A DNA stretch of 64,000 nt. It comes from Gammaproteobacteria bacterium (GTDB lineage Bacteria; Pseudomonadota; Gammaproteobacteria; JADZEE01). The position numbers were made by a program, and so were the translations under genes. The stretch covers positions 1-64,000 of the forward strand of contig JADZEE010000031.1 in assembly GCA_020850735.1 (NCBI GenBank), in the 5' to 3' direction. The notes under the pieces were generated by a model. That model had not been told where the DNA came from, ran no database searches, and worked only from the letters and a program-made list of their open reading frames with translations. How positions within the stretch are numbered: position 1 is the stretch's first letter; every line of letters starts with the position of its first letter. Below are positions 35,706-45,779 of the stretch, piece after piece.

Positions 35706-37958
35706 CTACAGGGCGCGTGGCGGTTGCCAGCCGGTGCGTTGCCGGGCGTGCGCGACAGCTTCGGTTTGCGCACGCGCCTTGCGGCCGGCGGCGCGATCGA
35801 CCGGTACCGGTCCCGGCGCGCCGGGTGGGGGCACGAGGTGGATGGGGAACACGGCGATGTCCTGTTTGCCGACGTCGTTCTTGCGCTCGAGGCTGAGCTC
35901 GCGGGCGTTGGCGCGCCGCGCGGGGCCTACTTTGCCGTCGACGATCTCGAGATCGAACCACCATTTCTTCACCGGATTGATGCGCCCGTTGCCGAGCCGG
36001 TCGTCGAGCCTGGCGATCCATTGGCGCGTGAACGGCAGGTGGATCGCCGCCCACACGAACAGGCGCTCGGCGAGCACACCCTCGATGTTCCAGGGACAGG
36101 TCTTCATGCAGCGCCCGCAGGCCGCCCCGCCCGAGTTGGTGGTGCGGTACTTCGCGCAGGTGAAGGTGTCCGGCTTCCACATTTCGTAGCCGTTGAACAT
36201 GATCTTGTCGCCGTAGGAGATCGCCTGGCACGGACATTCGCGCGCGCACTTGTTGCACTTCGCGCAGAAGTCCTGCAGGCCGAAGTCGATCGGCTTGTCG
36301 TCCTCGAGCGGCAGATCCGTGGTGATGACCAGCGACTTGAAACGCGGGCCGACGTAGGGGTTGAGCACCAGCTCGCCGATGCGCGACAGCTCGCCCAGGC
36401 CCGCGTTGAGGATGACGGGAATGTGCAGCACGTCCTGCTCGATCACCGAGTGCGTGCGTGCCGACCAGCCGAGCCGGCGGATGTGCTCGGCGACGATGCC
36501 GCCGAGCAGGGAGCAGCGCATGTAGGCGCGCATCGACTGGGCACCGGAGATCCAGTCATCGCCGCTGGCACCCTCCATGGTCTCGTAGCCCTGGTCGATC
36601 AGGACGACGATGGCATTGCGATGGTAGGGCTCGATCGGGCTGCCGTCGTGGTCGTGCGAGTACCAGCAGTAGGGTCTGGCCGGACCGATACCGACCAGAT
36701 CACTGCCCAGGTAATACAGCAGCGCCTTGACGGCGTCCGCGTTGGCTTTGGGATCGTCGGTGCCGGCGACCCGCGCCGGCGCCGTCTGGCCCGATTGCAG
36801 CGGCACCATGCCGGCGAGCAGCGGCAGCATGGCGCCGGAGAACGGCTCCTTGGAGATGAAGCCGAAGTTCTCCAGCGCCTTCTGCGGCCCCGGGCCGAGA
36901 TCGCCGTGCGCCGCGCGCACGAACATGTCGTGACGCTTGGGCACGCGCGGCACATTGGGCTCGTCGATCAGCGTCGTCGGGTGATCGACGCGCTGGATGC
37001 GCTCCATCGGATAAGGCCCCAGGTGCAAGGGTCGATCCGCGCCGCTCAGCGCCCGCCAGCCGGGCCGGGCACCGCCGGTACCGAACCACCAGCCCGGCCC
37101 GCGCGCCTTCAGGTCGTCGACCAGACCGCGCCGTGCGAGCGGCCGATCGCAGGCGAGTTCCAGGTCGGTCGACACCACCGCGAGGCCGAAGCGCGTGCCG
37201 ACGAAGGGATTGCTGATCGTCGCGCCGACGTTGCCGCCGTCGATCTCACCCAGGCCGCTGGCGAGCAGCAGGGCGTCGAAATCGAGCTCGCGGGTCCGCG
37301 CCGTGTGCGCACGCGCCCGATAACCGAGCGTACGCAGGTAGCCGGCGAGCACCGCGGCGATCTCGGCCGCGAGCACCGCGGCCCGCTGCGGCTGGGCACC
37401 CCGCAGCCACGGCTCACCGGGCTCGCCGGGGCGCGCATCGCGCGCGTAGGCCACCAGGATGACGACCGCGTGCGTGTGCCCGAGCGCCGTGAAGGCCGCA
37501 GCGCCGGTGAGACCGGTATCGGCCTGGCGCTTGTCCCAGGTGCGGACGCTGAACATCGCGTTCGCCTCGGTCCCCGCCGATACGCCATCGCGTGCCGCCG
37601 CGGCCGTGGCCGGTTGCACGGGCTGCTCGAGCACGGCGGCGGCGGGGATCCGGCAGATCCCGACCTGGCTCGCGTCGAGGTAGTAGCAGGCGCCCTTGAG
37701 ATTGTACGCACGCGCCCGCGGATCCTCGGGGATCGGCGCGCGATCGGGCATCACCGGACCGTCGCGCAGGCTGTCGTGCAGCGCGATGTAGTCGCCCATG
37801 GCGTTGGCCAACGACAGCGGATTGGCCGGATCCGCAAACGCCAGCGACTGCTGCATCGCACCGGCGGGCGCGGGCGCTGCCACATCGCTGCGCGCCAGGC
37901 GCTCGAGGGGGTACGGACCCAGATGCACCGGCCGCCGCTTGTGGGAAAACAACCGCAT
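35706..37958 (-). CDS. Reductive-dehalogenase-like corrinoid/Fe-S protein with duplicated fold
   Basis: The 750-residue protein ends in two 4Fe-4S motifs: Cys565-x2-568-x2-571-x3-575 (CAKCNKCARECP) and Cys601, 614, 617, 621 (GGAACGRCMKTCPWN). They follow a corrinoid-binding dehalogenase fold (about 311-560: HLGPYPMERI, VGIGPARPYCWYSHDHDG, VVLIDQGYETMEG, NAGLGELSRIGELVLNPYVG, VITTDLPLEDD). Residues 11-275 repeat this fold in weaker form (HLGPYPLERL, VGICRIP, SGLGEIDGGN, NPFVGTRFGLAVVSTDLEL) but lack Tyr458 (Arg173 in the alignment) and have no clusters. There is no twin-arginine signal, so it is cytoplasmic. A GGAGGG precedes the ATG. Relatives remove halides reductively using cobalamin; the substrate is not known. 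QueG is related but only half the size. Confidence 0.83.
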   Translation of the reverse strand: MRLFSHKRRPVHLGPYPLERLARSDVAAPAPAGAMQQSLAFADPANPLSLANAMGDYIALHDSLRDGPVMPDRAPIPEDPRARAYNLKGACYYLDASQVGICRIPAAAVLEQPVQPATAAAARDGVSAGTEANAMFSVRTWDKRQADTGLTGAAAFTALGHTHAVVILVAYARDARPGEPGEPWLRGAQPQRAAVLAAEIAAVLAGYLRTLGYRARAHTARTRELDFDALLLASGLGEIDGGNVGATISNPFVGTRFGLAVVSTDLELACDRPLARRGLVDDLKARGPGWWFGTGGARPGWRALSGADRPLHLGPYPMERIQRVDHPTTLIDEPNVPRVPKRHDMFVRAAHGDLGPGPQKALENFGFISKEPFSGAMLPLLAGMVPLQSGQTAPARVAGTDDPKANADAVKALLYYLGSDLVGIGPARPYCWYSHDHDGSPIEPYHRNAIVVLIDQGYETMEGASGDDWISGAQSMRAYMRCSLLGGIVAEHIRRLGWSARTHSVIEQDVLHIPVILNAGLGELSRIGELVLNPYVGPRFKSLVITTDLPLEDDKPIDFGLQDFCAKCNKCARECPCQAISYGDKIMFNGYEMWKPDTFTCAKYRTTNSGGAACGRCMKTCPWNIEGVLAERLFVWAAIHLPFTRQWIARLDDRLGNGRINPVKKWWFDLEIVDGKVGPARRANARELSLERKNDVGKQDIAVFPIHLVPPPGAPGPVPVDRAAGRKARAQTEAVAHARQRTGWQPPRAL

Positions 37959-38011
37959 CGTTCCACCCTCCGAAGTCGTCGCCGGCGCCCCCGCACGGGA
38001 CGGTGCCGACG

Positions 38012-39139
38012 TTAGCCGCAGTCGCGTGCGGGATCAACGGCCACCGCCTGCAACGGCGCAGATCCCGGTGGCACGGCTGCACCCGCACCCGGCACCAGCG
38101 CCGCGACGGCCAGACATTCGAGTCCGAACGGCAGGTAGCCGGCGTAGCCGAGCACCGGCATCGCGAACAGGTGGTAGCGATCCACATAGGGCACCGCGTA
38201 TTCCCAGTGCGCGAGGCTGCGCCAGTTCCATAGCTCCCAGAAAAATCCGCACACCAGCGCCGCCAGCGCCGGCACCACCAGCGGGCGGTAATCGCCGCCG
38301 GCGAGCGGGGCCAACACCGTCGCGCGGCCGACCGCGGCGCGCAGGCCGGTGATCACCAGCAGCGGCGCGATCCACACCAGCGGAAACGTCGCCTGCGGCC
38401 AGATGGCGAGCGCGGCGAGGCCGAGCACGGCGAGCAGCCACGCCAGCACACCCGCGCGGCGCGGATGCGCCAGCCGCAGCGGCCGCAGCCCGGTAAAGGG
38501 CGCCTGCAGCCGCGGCCAGGTGCCGAGCCAGGCATGGGTGCTCACGACCGCCGGCAGCACGGTCGCGAACGACAGGCTGGCGAAGACGACATACTCCAGG
38601 CGGGTGAAATCGTCCACACCGCGGTAGTACCAGTTGTGCACGATGCGATTGGCAAACTCGAAGTACCACCAGAACACCGTGCTTGCGGCCACCAGCGCGA
38701 GCAGGTAGCCCCGTTGATGGCTGACATACGACCAGCCGGCGCGCCGGTACAGCAGCGCGTTGACGGTGACGATGTAGCCGATCCAGGGCGGCAAGAAAGT
38801 GTGTCGTTGCAGCGGCGCGGCCCACTCGAAGCGTGTCCAGGCGAGCGCCCAGCCGAGCGCCATGAGGACGATCCCCGCCCAGCCCCAGGCCGGGAAACGC
38901 GCGGCCGCGCCGGGCGCCGGAACGTCCGGCCGGCGCCGCAGCGCCACACCGATCGGCACCAGCAGCACGGCGACGATGACCGCAGCCAGCGCGGCGAACA
39001 CCGGTGCCGAGAACGGCGCCTGCGCGACGACCTCGGTACGGGGCGGAAAAGCCAGCAGAACCGCCGGCGGCACGCCCGCGAGCCGGGCCCCGAGCAGCAG
39101 CGGCAGCACCAGCGAAACGGCGGCGACGGCGATCCACAT
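38012..39139 (-). CDS. Polytopic inner-membrane protein of unknown function
   Basis: The 375-residue protein has about ten hydrophobic segments, for example MWIAVAAVSLVLPLLLGARL, FAALAAVIVAVLLVPIGVAL, GYLLALVAASTVFWWYFEFA and VPALAALVCGFFWELWNW. Features such as FANRIVHNWYYRG and FFWELWNWRSLAHWEYAVPY look conserved, but no enzymatic motif is evident. The ATG at 39137-39139 begins directly with the first helix; an upstream extension is not supported. It lies 53 bp upstream of the RdhA-like gene on the same strand, so it may anchor that protein or deliver its substrate. It is not a small RdhB-type anchor. Confidence 0.75.
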   Translation of the reverse strand: MWIAVAAVSLVLPLLLGARLAGVPPAVLLAFPPRTEVVAQAPFSAPVFAALAAVIVAVLLVPIGVALRRRPDVPAPGAAARFPAWGWAGIVLMALGWALAWTRFEWAAPLQRHTFLPPWIGYIVTVNALLYRRAGWSYVSHQRGYLLALVAASTVFWWYFEFANRIVHNWYYRGVDDFTRLEYVVFASLSFATVLPAVVSTHAWLGTWPRLQAPFTGLRPLRLAHPRRAGVLAWLLAVLGLAALAIWPQATFPLVWIAPLLVITGLRAAVGRATVLAPLAGGDYRPLVVPALAALVCGFFWELWNWRSLAHWEYAVPYVDRYHLFAMPVLGYAGYLPFGLECLAVAALVPGAGAAVPPGSAPLQAVAVDPARDCG

Positions 39140-39263
39140 GATGCAGCCGATTGTACGTCGCCCCGCCGGACGGCCGTGATCCACAGCCGCGCAAATCACG
39201 CACGCGCCGGAGCGCCGGCACGACGGCGTGCCAGCCACTGCGGCAGGCGTGCCGGTCGTGCTC

Positions 39264-40790
39264 CTATGTCATCGCCGGCATGGCGTACTCGGCGCCGGCG
39301 CGAAGGCTGGTCGGCCAGCGTTCGGTGACGGTCTTGAGCCGGGTGTAGAAGCGCACGCCTTCGGGACCGTAGAGGTGATGATCGCCGAACAGCGATGCCT
39401 TCCAGCCGCCGAAGCTGTGAAACGCCATCGGCACGGGAATGGGCACGTTCACGCCCACCATGCCGGCCTGTACGCGCCGGGCGAAGTCGCGCGCGGCATC
39501 CCCGTCGCGAGTGAATATCGCCGCGCCGTTACCGTACTCGTGGGCGTTGACCAGCTCGAGCGCCTGCTCGTAGTCCCGCGACCGCAGCACGCACAGCACC
39601 GGCCCGAAGATCTCCTCGCGGTAGATGCGCATGTCGGCGCGGACGCGGTCGAACAGGCACGGGCCGAGGAAAAAACCGTCCGCGTGCCCCTGCACGTGCA
39701 GCCCGCGCCCGTCGACGACCAGCTGCGCGCCCTCCGCGACGCCGAGATCCACGTAGCCACGCACCTTGTCACGATGTGCCGCGGTGATGAGCGGTCCCAT
39801 GTCGGCGCCCGGATCGGTGCCGGCCCCGACCTTGAGCTCGCGCACGCGCGGCGCCAGCCGTTCGATGAGCGCGTCAGCCACCGCGTCGCCGATCGCCACT
39901 GCGACCGAAATGGCCATGCAGCGCTCGCCCGCGCTGCCGTAGGCCGCACCCATCAGCGCATCGGCGGCCAGGTCCATGTCGGCGTCGGGCATGACCAGCA
40001 TGTGGTTCTTGGCCCCGCCGAGCGCCTGCACGCGTTTGCCGGCGGCACAGCCGCCCGCGTAGACGTGCCTGGCGACCGGCGTCGAGCCGACGAAGCTCAC
40101 CGCCTGCACGCGCGGATGCACGAGCAGGGCTTCGACGGCGACCTGGTCGCCGTGCACGACGTTGAACACGCCGTCCGGAACGCCCGCCTCGCACAGCAGC
40201 TCGGCGAGTCGCAGCGAGCAGGAAGGATCGCGCTCCGAGGGCTTGAGTACGAAGGTGTTGCCGCACACCAGGGCGATGGGAAACATCCACAGCGGGACCA
40301 TGGCCGGGAAATTGAATGGCGTAATACCCGCCACCACGCCGAGCGGCTGGCGCACACCGAAGCTGTCGATACCCGTGCCGATATGCTCGGTGAGCTCGCC
40401 CTTGAGCAGCTGTGGCGCGCCACAGGCGAACTCCACCACCTCCAGTCCGCGCGCCAGTTCCCCGAGCGCGTCGGCGTGTACCTTGCCGTGCTCGGCGCGA
40501 ATGAGGTGCGCGAGCTCCTCGCTGTGCGCCTCGAGCAGCTCACGGAAACGAAACATGCACCGGGCACGCTTGAGCGGGGATGTCGCCGCCCACGCCGGCC
40601 ACGCGGCCTGCGCGCAAGCGACGGCCGCCTCCGCCTCGGCGCCCGAGGCGAGCCCGACCCGGCCGCTCACCCGACCGGTGGCGGGGTTGAACACCTCGGC
40701 GCTGCGCCCGCTCGCGCCCTCGACACGGCGCCCGCCTATCCAGTGCGGAATGTTCCGCACCGCTTCGGTCCTCTGCACTGCTCCGGCCAT
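39264..40790 (-). CDS. mmsA: CoA-acylating methylmalonate-semialdehyde dehydrogenase
   Basis: The 508-residue enzyme is MmsA-like: [10 protein letters not shown] at the start, [45 protein letters not shown] and [16 protein letters not shown], with the nucleophile Cys in [12 protein letters not shown]. The motif ALGGAKNH instead of ELGG marks the CoA-acylating subfamily. It converts malonate- or methylmalonate semialdehyde to acetyl- or propionyl-CoA with NAD and CoA in valine or inositol breakdown. The ATG at 40788-40790 is used. It is the upstream gene of the minus-strand group with the membrane protein and RdhA, 124 bp away, and divergent from fbiC. Confidence 0.93.
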   Translation of the reverse strand: MAGAVQRTEAVRNIPHWIGGRRVEGASGRSAEVFNPATGRVSGRVGLASGAEAEAAVACAQAAWPAWAATSPLKRARCMFRFRELLEAHSEELAHLIRAEHGKVHADALGELARGLEVVEFACGAPQLLKGELTEHIGTGIDSFGVRQPLGVVAGITPFNFPAMVPLWMFPIALVCGNTFVLKPSERDPSCSLRLAELLCEAGVPDGVFNVVHGDQVAVEALLVHPRVQAVSFVGSTPVARHVYAGGCAAGKRVQALGGAKNHMLVMPDADMDLAADALMGAAYGSAGERCMAISVAVAIGDAVADALIERLAPRVRELKVGAGTDPGADMGPLITAAHRDKVRGYVDLGVAEGAQLVVDGRGLHVQGHADGFFLGPCLFDRVRADMRIYREEIFGPVLCVLRSRDYEQALELVNAHEYGNGAAIFTRDGDAARDFARRVQAGMVGVNVPIPVPMAFHSFGGWKASLFGDHHLYGPEGVRFYTRLKTVTERWPTSLRAGAEYAMPAMT

Positions 40791-41223
40791 GTGTCGCTGC
40801 TCCGTGAAAACCAGTGGTGTCGTGTCGCGGCCGCGCGCGCGGACCGCCAACCCGCAGCGCGGGTCCTCGCCCCGTCAAGCCGCCACGCGCCGCTGCCGCG
40901 CGCGTAGTCTCCCGTCGGCATGGGCCGGACGTCCAGCCCCACCGGCCGGGCCGGCGCATACCCGCGCGCACCGCGGGTCGATGCGCGGACTGCGTGCGCC
41001 GCGCGGGAGCACCGGCGGCAAAGCTGGTAGGATCCGCGGCGGTTGCATCGTTCGATCCGGTCGCGCCGGCGCGCGTGGTTGCGGGACGAGTTGCGGCGCC
41101 GCCGGGCAGCGGAACCGGGCGCTCACCGCCCGCCTGCCGGCCCGCATCCCGACCAGGCTGGCGGCGGCGGCAGACCGCGGATCGGGCACAACGCGGCGCA
41201 CGCACGTGGATGGAGATACCGGG
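40791..41223. other. Divergent intergenic region mmsA/fbiC
   Basis: About 430 bp, extremely GC-rich. No gene is recognised; open frames on both strands are Arg/Pro/Ala artefacts. It should hold promoters for both divergent genes. No clear operator or hairpin was noted. Confidence 0.45.
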
Positions 41224-43626
41224 ATGAGCGACAGACTCCGGCAGACGCTGGCGGGACTCGATCGGAGCGCCCTCGCCGGCTACCTGATCACCGCCGCGCC
41301 GGCGGCGCTGATCGCGGCCGCGGGCCGCTGCCGCGACGAAGGCCACGGCGATCTCGTGTCCTATTCGCGCAAGGTATTCATCCCGCTGACGCAGCTGTGC
41401 CGGGACGCTTGCGGCTACTGCACCTTCGCGCACCCGCCGCGACCCGGCCAGCGCGCCTACCTCACGCCCGAGGAGGTACTGGCCATTGCCCGGCGCGGCG
41501 AAGCCGCGGGCTGTCGCGAAGCGCTGTTCACGCTCGGCGACAAACCCGAACTGCGCTACGAGCTGGCACGTCGTGAACTGGCCGCCCTGGGCTACGACAC
41601 CACCCTGGACTACCTGCATGCCATGGCCGGGCTGGTCCTGGCCGAAACCAGACTGCTGCCGCACCTGAACCCCGGCGTGATGGCGCGCGCCGACCTCGCC
41701 CGGCTGCGCGAGGTGTCGGTGTCGATGGGGATCATGCTCGAAAGCGCCGCGCAACGGCTCGGCGGGCGCGGCGGTCCGCACGACGGCTGTCCGGACAAGG
41801 CGCCGGCGATCCGCCTCGCCACCATCGCCGCCGCCGGCGAGCTCGCGGTCCCGTTCACCTCCGGGATCCTCATCGGCATCGGCGAGACGCGCGCCGAAAG
41901 AATCGAGTCCCTGCTCGCGCTGCGCGACCTGCACGAACGCCACGGCCAGCTGCAGGAAATCATCGTCCAGAACTTCCGCGCCAAACCGGATACGCGCATG
42001 CGCGAGGCACCCGAGCCGGGGCTCGGCGAGCTGGCCTGGACCGTGGCCGTCACCCGGCTGCTGTTCGGGCCGGCCATGAACATCCAGGTGCCGCCCAATC
42101 TCAACCCGGGCGCACTGCAGGCCCTGGTGGCGGCGGGCATCAACGACTGGGGTGGCGTGTCACCGGTGACGCCCGATCACGTCAATCCCGAGGCGCCCTG
42201 GCCCCATCTGGCCGATCTCGCCCGCGAGACCACACGCTGCGGCAAGGCGCTGGTGGAACGTCTGGCGATCTATCCGCGCTACGCCGCGGCCGCCGCGACC
42301 TGGGTGCATGCGCCGCTGGTGGCGCGCGTGCTCGAGGCCGCCGATGCCGCCGGGCTCGCACGCACGCACGAATGGTGTCCGGGCGTCGACGCAGCGCTGC
42401 CCCCGGAGGCCGCGCTCGCGCAGGCCCCGGCCGTGCACGTCCGCACGGCCGTCGCGGCGGCGCTCGCGGGGCTCGAACGCGGCCAGGCTGCCGACGAAAA
42501 CACGATCCTGGCGCTGTTCGCGGCGCACGACACGGACTTCAGCGCCGTGTGCCGTGCCGCGGACGATCTGCGCCGGGAAGTCTGCGGCGACGCGGTCAGC
42601 TACGTCGTCAATCGCAACATCAACTACACCAACGTGTGCTACTTCCACTGCCGGTTCTGCGCCTTCTCCAAGGGCAAGACCAGCGCGAACCTGCGCGGCG
42701 CGCCCTACGATCTCGATTTGGCGGAGATCGCCCGGCGCAGCCGGGAGGCCTGGCAGCGGGGCGCGACCGAGGTGTGCATGCAGGGCGGGATCCATCCCGA
42801 CTACACCGGCGCCACCTACCTCGAGATCGTGCGCGCGGTGAAGGCCGCCGTCCCGCAGATGCACGTGCACGCGTTTTCGCCGCTCGAGATCTGGCAGGGC
42901 GCGCAGACACTCGGCGTTTCGCTGCGCGAACTGTTGACCGAGCTCGCTGCCGCGGGTCTGGGTACCCTGCCCGGTACGGCCGCGGAGATCCTCGACGACG
43001 AGGTACGCCAGGTGCTGTGCCCGGACAAGATCAACACCGCGCAATGGCTGGAGGTGATGCGCACCGCCCACTCGGTGGGTCTGCGCAGCACCGCGACCAT
43101 CATGTACGGCCACGTCGAGCGGCCGCTGAACTGGGCGCGACACCTGCTGCGCCTGCGTGATCTGCAGCGCGAGACCGGTGGTTTCACCGAATTCGTGCCG
43201 CTGCCGTTCGTGCACATGGAGGCACCGATCTACCGGCGCGGCGGCTCGCGCCGCGGACCGACTTTCCGCGAGGCGGTGCTGATGCACGCCGTGGCGCGCC
43301 TGGTGCTGCACCCCGGGATCCGCAACATCCAGACCTCGTGGGTGAAGATGGGCAGCGACGGCGCCGCCCTGTGCCTGGCCGCCGGCGCCAACGACATCGG
43401 CGGCACGCTCATGAACGAGAGCATCACGCGGGCCGCCGGCGCCACCCATGGCCAGGAGCGGCCGCCGCGGGAGCTGGAAGCGCTGATCGCGCGCGCCGGT
43501 CGCCGGCCGCGGCAACGCACCACACTCTACGGCACCGTCGCCGCGGAACGCACGGTGCTGTCCTACGCGGCGCCGCCCGTGCTGCCGATCGTCAACACGC
43601 CACTGCGGCGGGCCGAGCGGGCCTGA
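41224..43626 (+). CDS. fbiC: Bifunctional FO synthase (CofG-CofH fusion)
   Basis: The 800-residue protein fuses two radical-SAM domains. The first has CRDACGYCTF near residue 59 (CofG part). The second has CYFHCRFCAF near 474 (CofH part), plus MQGGIHPDYTG and PGTAAEILDDEVR. Together they make the 7,8-didemethyl-8-hydroxy-5-deazariboflavin (FO) moiety of coenzyme F420 from tyrosine and the ribityl-diaminouracil. The fused form is typical for actinobacteria and some proteobacteria; archaea have separate genes. The ATG at 41224 begins MSDRLRQTLAGLDRSALAGY with a GAG-type site upstream. Other F420 genes (cofC, cofD, cofE) are not in the window. Confidence 0.95.
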   Translation: MSDRLRQTLAGLDRSALAGYLITAAPAALIAAAGRCRDEGHGDLVSYSRKVFIPLTQLCRDACGYCTFAHPPRPGQRAYLTPEEVLAIARRGEAAGCREALFTLGDKPELRYELARRELAALGYDTTLDYLHAMAGLVLAETRLLPHLNPGVMARADLARLREVSVSMGIMLESAAQRLGGRGGPHDGCPDKAPAIRLATIAAAGELAVPFTSGILIGIGETRAERIESLLALRDLHERHGQLQEIIVQNFRAKPDTRMREAPEPGLGELAWTVAVTRLLFGPAMNIQVPPNLNPGALQALVAAGINDWGGVSPVTPDHVNPEAPWPHLADLARETTRCGKALVERLAIYPRYAAAAATWVHAPLVARVLEAADAAGLARTHEWCPGVDAALPPEAALAQAPAVHVRTAVAAALAGLERGQAADENTILALFAAHDTDFSAVCRAADDLRREVCGDAVSYVVNRNINYTNVCYFHCRFCAFSKGKTSANLRGAPYDLDLAEIARRSREAWQRGATEVCMQGGIHPDYTGATYLEIVRAVKAAVPQMHVHAFSPLEIWQGAQTLGVSLRELLTELAAAGLGTLPGTAAEILDDEVRQVLCPDKINTAQWLEVMRTAHSVGLRSTATIMYGHVERPLNWARHLLRLRDLQRETGGFTEFVPLPFVHMEAPIYRRGGSRRGPTFREAVLMHAVARLVLHPGIRNIQTSWVKMGSDGAALCLAAGANDIGGTLMNESITRAAGATHGQERPPRELEALIARAGRRPRQRTTLYGTVAAERTVLSYAAPPVLPIVNTPLRRAERA

Positions 43627-43660
43627 ACCGGACGCGCGGCGGGCGGCAACCCCGGCCGCG

Positions 43661-44677
43661 TCACGTTCGCCTGCCGGCGCGCGACCGTGTTTTTTTCGTC
43701 GCGGCCCGCTTGCGGGACCGGGACGGTTGCGCCGGCAGCGGCTTTTTCTTCGCCGCCGGCGCGCGCTTTGCGACCGCCGCTTTTTTCCTGTTCGTCACCT
43801 TTGCCGGCTTGCCGGCCACGGCAGGTTTCGCGCCCGCCGCCGCTTTGCCGGCGCGCTTTCCGGGCGCCAGCGCGAATTCCACCACGGCGGCACCGGCGCC
43901 CCAGCTCGGCCCGTAGGCGTGCACGGTGGCGCCGCGCCAGCGCCGGCCGATCCCGCCGAGCACCCAGGCCAGATGTTTGAAACCCATGTCCACGCGCGCC
44001 GCGCGCGCGTACTTCGGACAGGCCTCGAGAAGCGCGTCGCGATCCCCGCTTTCGAGCAGGCGCAGCACGCGGCGGTTCCAGCGGTCGTCGCCCGGCGCGG
44101 CGATGTGATCGCGGGCGATGTCGATCTCCTCGCGGAAAATCGTCCCGGACAGCCCGCCGACTCCCACCAGCGCGACCCGCCGGCCCAACTTCGCCGCGCA
44201 TTCGACCACGGTCGCGGCGAGCTTCTGCGTCGTCTCCCAGTCGTGGTAGACGTTGTTGGACGCGATGAGCAGCGGCAGGCGGCCGTCCGGGTTGAGGTAG
44301 CTGTTGGCGACGATGGTGCCCGTGTCGACGGGGAAACCCTCGTAGTTGACCCCTTTGGAGCGCACGCCGAAGGCGGGCGTCGCATCGATCACGGCGTTGG
44401 TAAGACGGGTGTCGATGCGCATGTCGAACGGCAGATCACCGTACTCGTGCCAGTTCTCGTCGACGTGCAGACCACTGATGCGCGGGCGGGTCTGCCACAG
44501 CTCGTCGAGCACGGCCAGCCACTGCGTGGAATAGAACGCGATGACGTCGGGCGCGGACGCCGCCAGCGCGGCGGCCGCGACCCGATAACCGGCATCCAGC
44601 GGCTGCCAGGGCGGATTGCCGGGGATCTGGAACGGCAGCGGGCTGCCATGAACGAGAAACGCGGATACGACGGTCAT
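43661..44677 (-). CDS. LigB-family extradiol dioxygenase-like subunit (alpha type) with basic tail
   Basis: The 338-residue protein shows a class III extradiol (LigB) domain: AFLVHGSPLPF, VIAFYSTQWLAVLDELWQ, VIASNNVYHDWETTQKLAAT, GRRVALVGVGGLSG and FREEIDIARDHI. It resembles the non-catalytic alpha subunit of 2-aminophenol 1,6-dioxygenase. The motif lacks the HxPxH pattern at the N-terminus. Residues from about 275 on form an Ala/Lys/Arg tail (KRAGKAAAGAKPAVAGKPAK, then more), rather like histone-H1/AlgP repeats. The tail is absent in usual family members of about 270-280 residues. It follows the beta-type subunit gene by about 105 bp on the same strand. Confidence 0.82.
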   Translation of the reverse strand: MTVVSAFLVHGSPLPFQIPGNPPWQPLDAGYRVAAAALAASAPDVIAFYSTQWLAVLDELWQTRPRISGLHVDENWHEYGDLPFDMRIDTRLTNAVIDATPAFGVRSKGVNYEGFPVDTGTIVANSYLNPDGRLPLLIASNNVYHDWETTQKLAATVVECAAKLGRRVALVGVGGLSGTIFREEIDIARDHIAAPGDDRWNRRVLRLLESGDRDALLEACPKYARAARVDMGFKHLAWVLGGIGRRWRGATVHAYGPSWGAGAAVVEFALAPGKRAGKAAAGAKPAVAGKPAKVTNRKKAAVAKRAPAAKKKPLPAQPSRSRKRAATKKTRSRAGRRT

Positions 44678-44782
44678 GGTCTGTGTCTCCGGATCCGGGG
44701 CTACGGTGGCGCGATGAATTCCGGCGTCCGGCGCGTCGCCCGGGTCCGCGCCGCGGCCCGGGGCGATGCGCCGGCGCGCGCC

Positions 44783-45721
<939 letters not shown>

Positions 45722-45779
45722 TCACTGCGGTCGGAACCCGGGGGATTCTGGCACGAAAGCGCGACCCGCGCGAAGTCCC

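Noticed and set aside
35706..37958. Epoxyqueuosine reductase QueG as identity
   Set aside because: QueG is about 350-380 residues with a HEAT-like C-terminus; this protein is twice as long with a duplicated fold and RdhA-like cluster spacing.
35493..38015. Plus-strand open frame of 840 codons opposite the RdhA-like gene
   Set aside because: No recognisable motifs; the minus strand has Fe-S and corrinoid-fold motifs.
40162..41223. N-terminal extension of the FO synthase frame by about 350 codons
   Set aside because: The extension overlaps mmsA on the opposite strand and is Arg/Pro/Ser-rich; homology starts exactly at the ATG at 41224.
43661..43860. Separate plus-strand small gene over the basic tail
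   Set aside because: Reading frames on the plus strand are antisense to Lys/Ala codons and lack homology or a ribosome-binding site.
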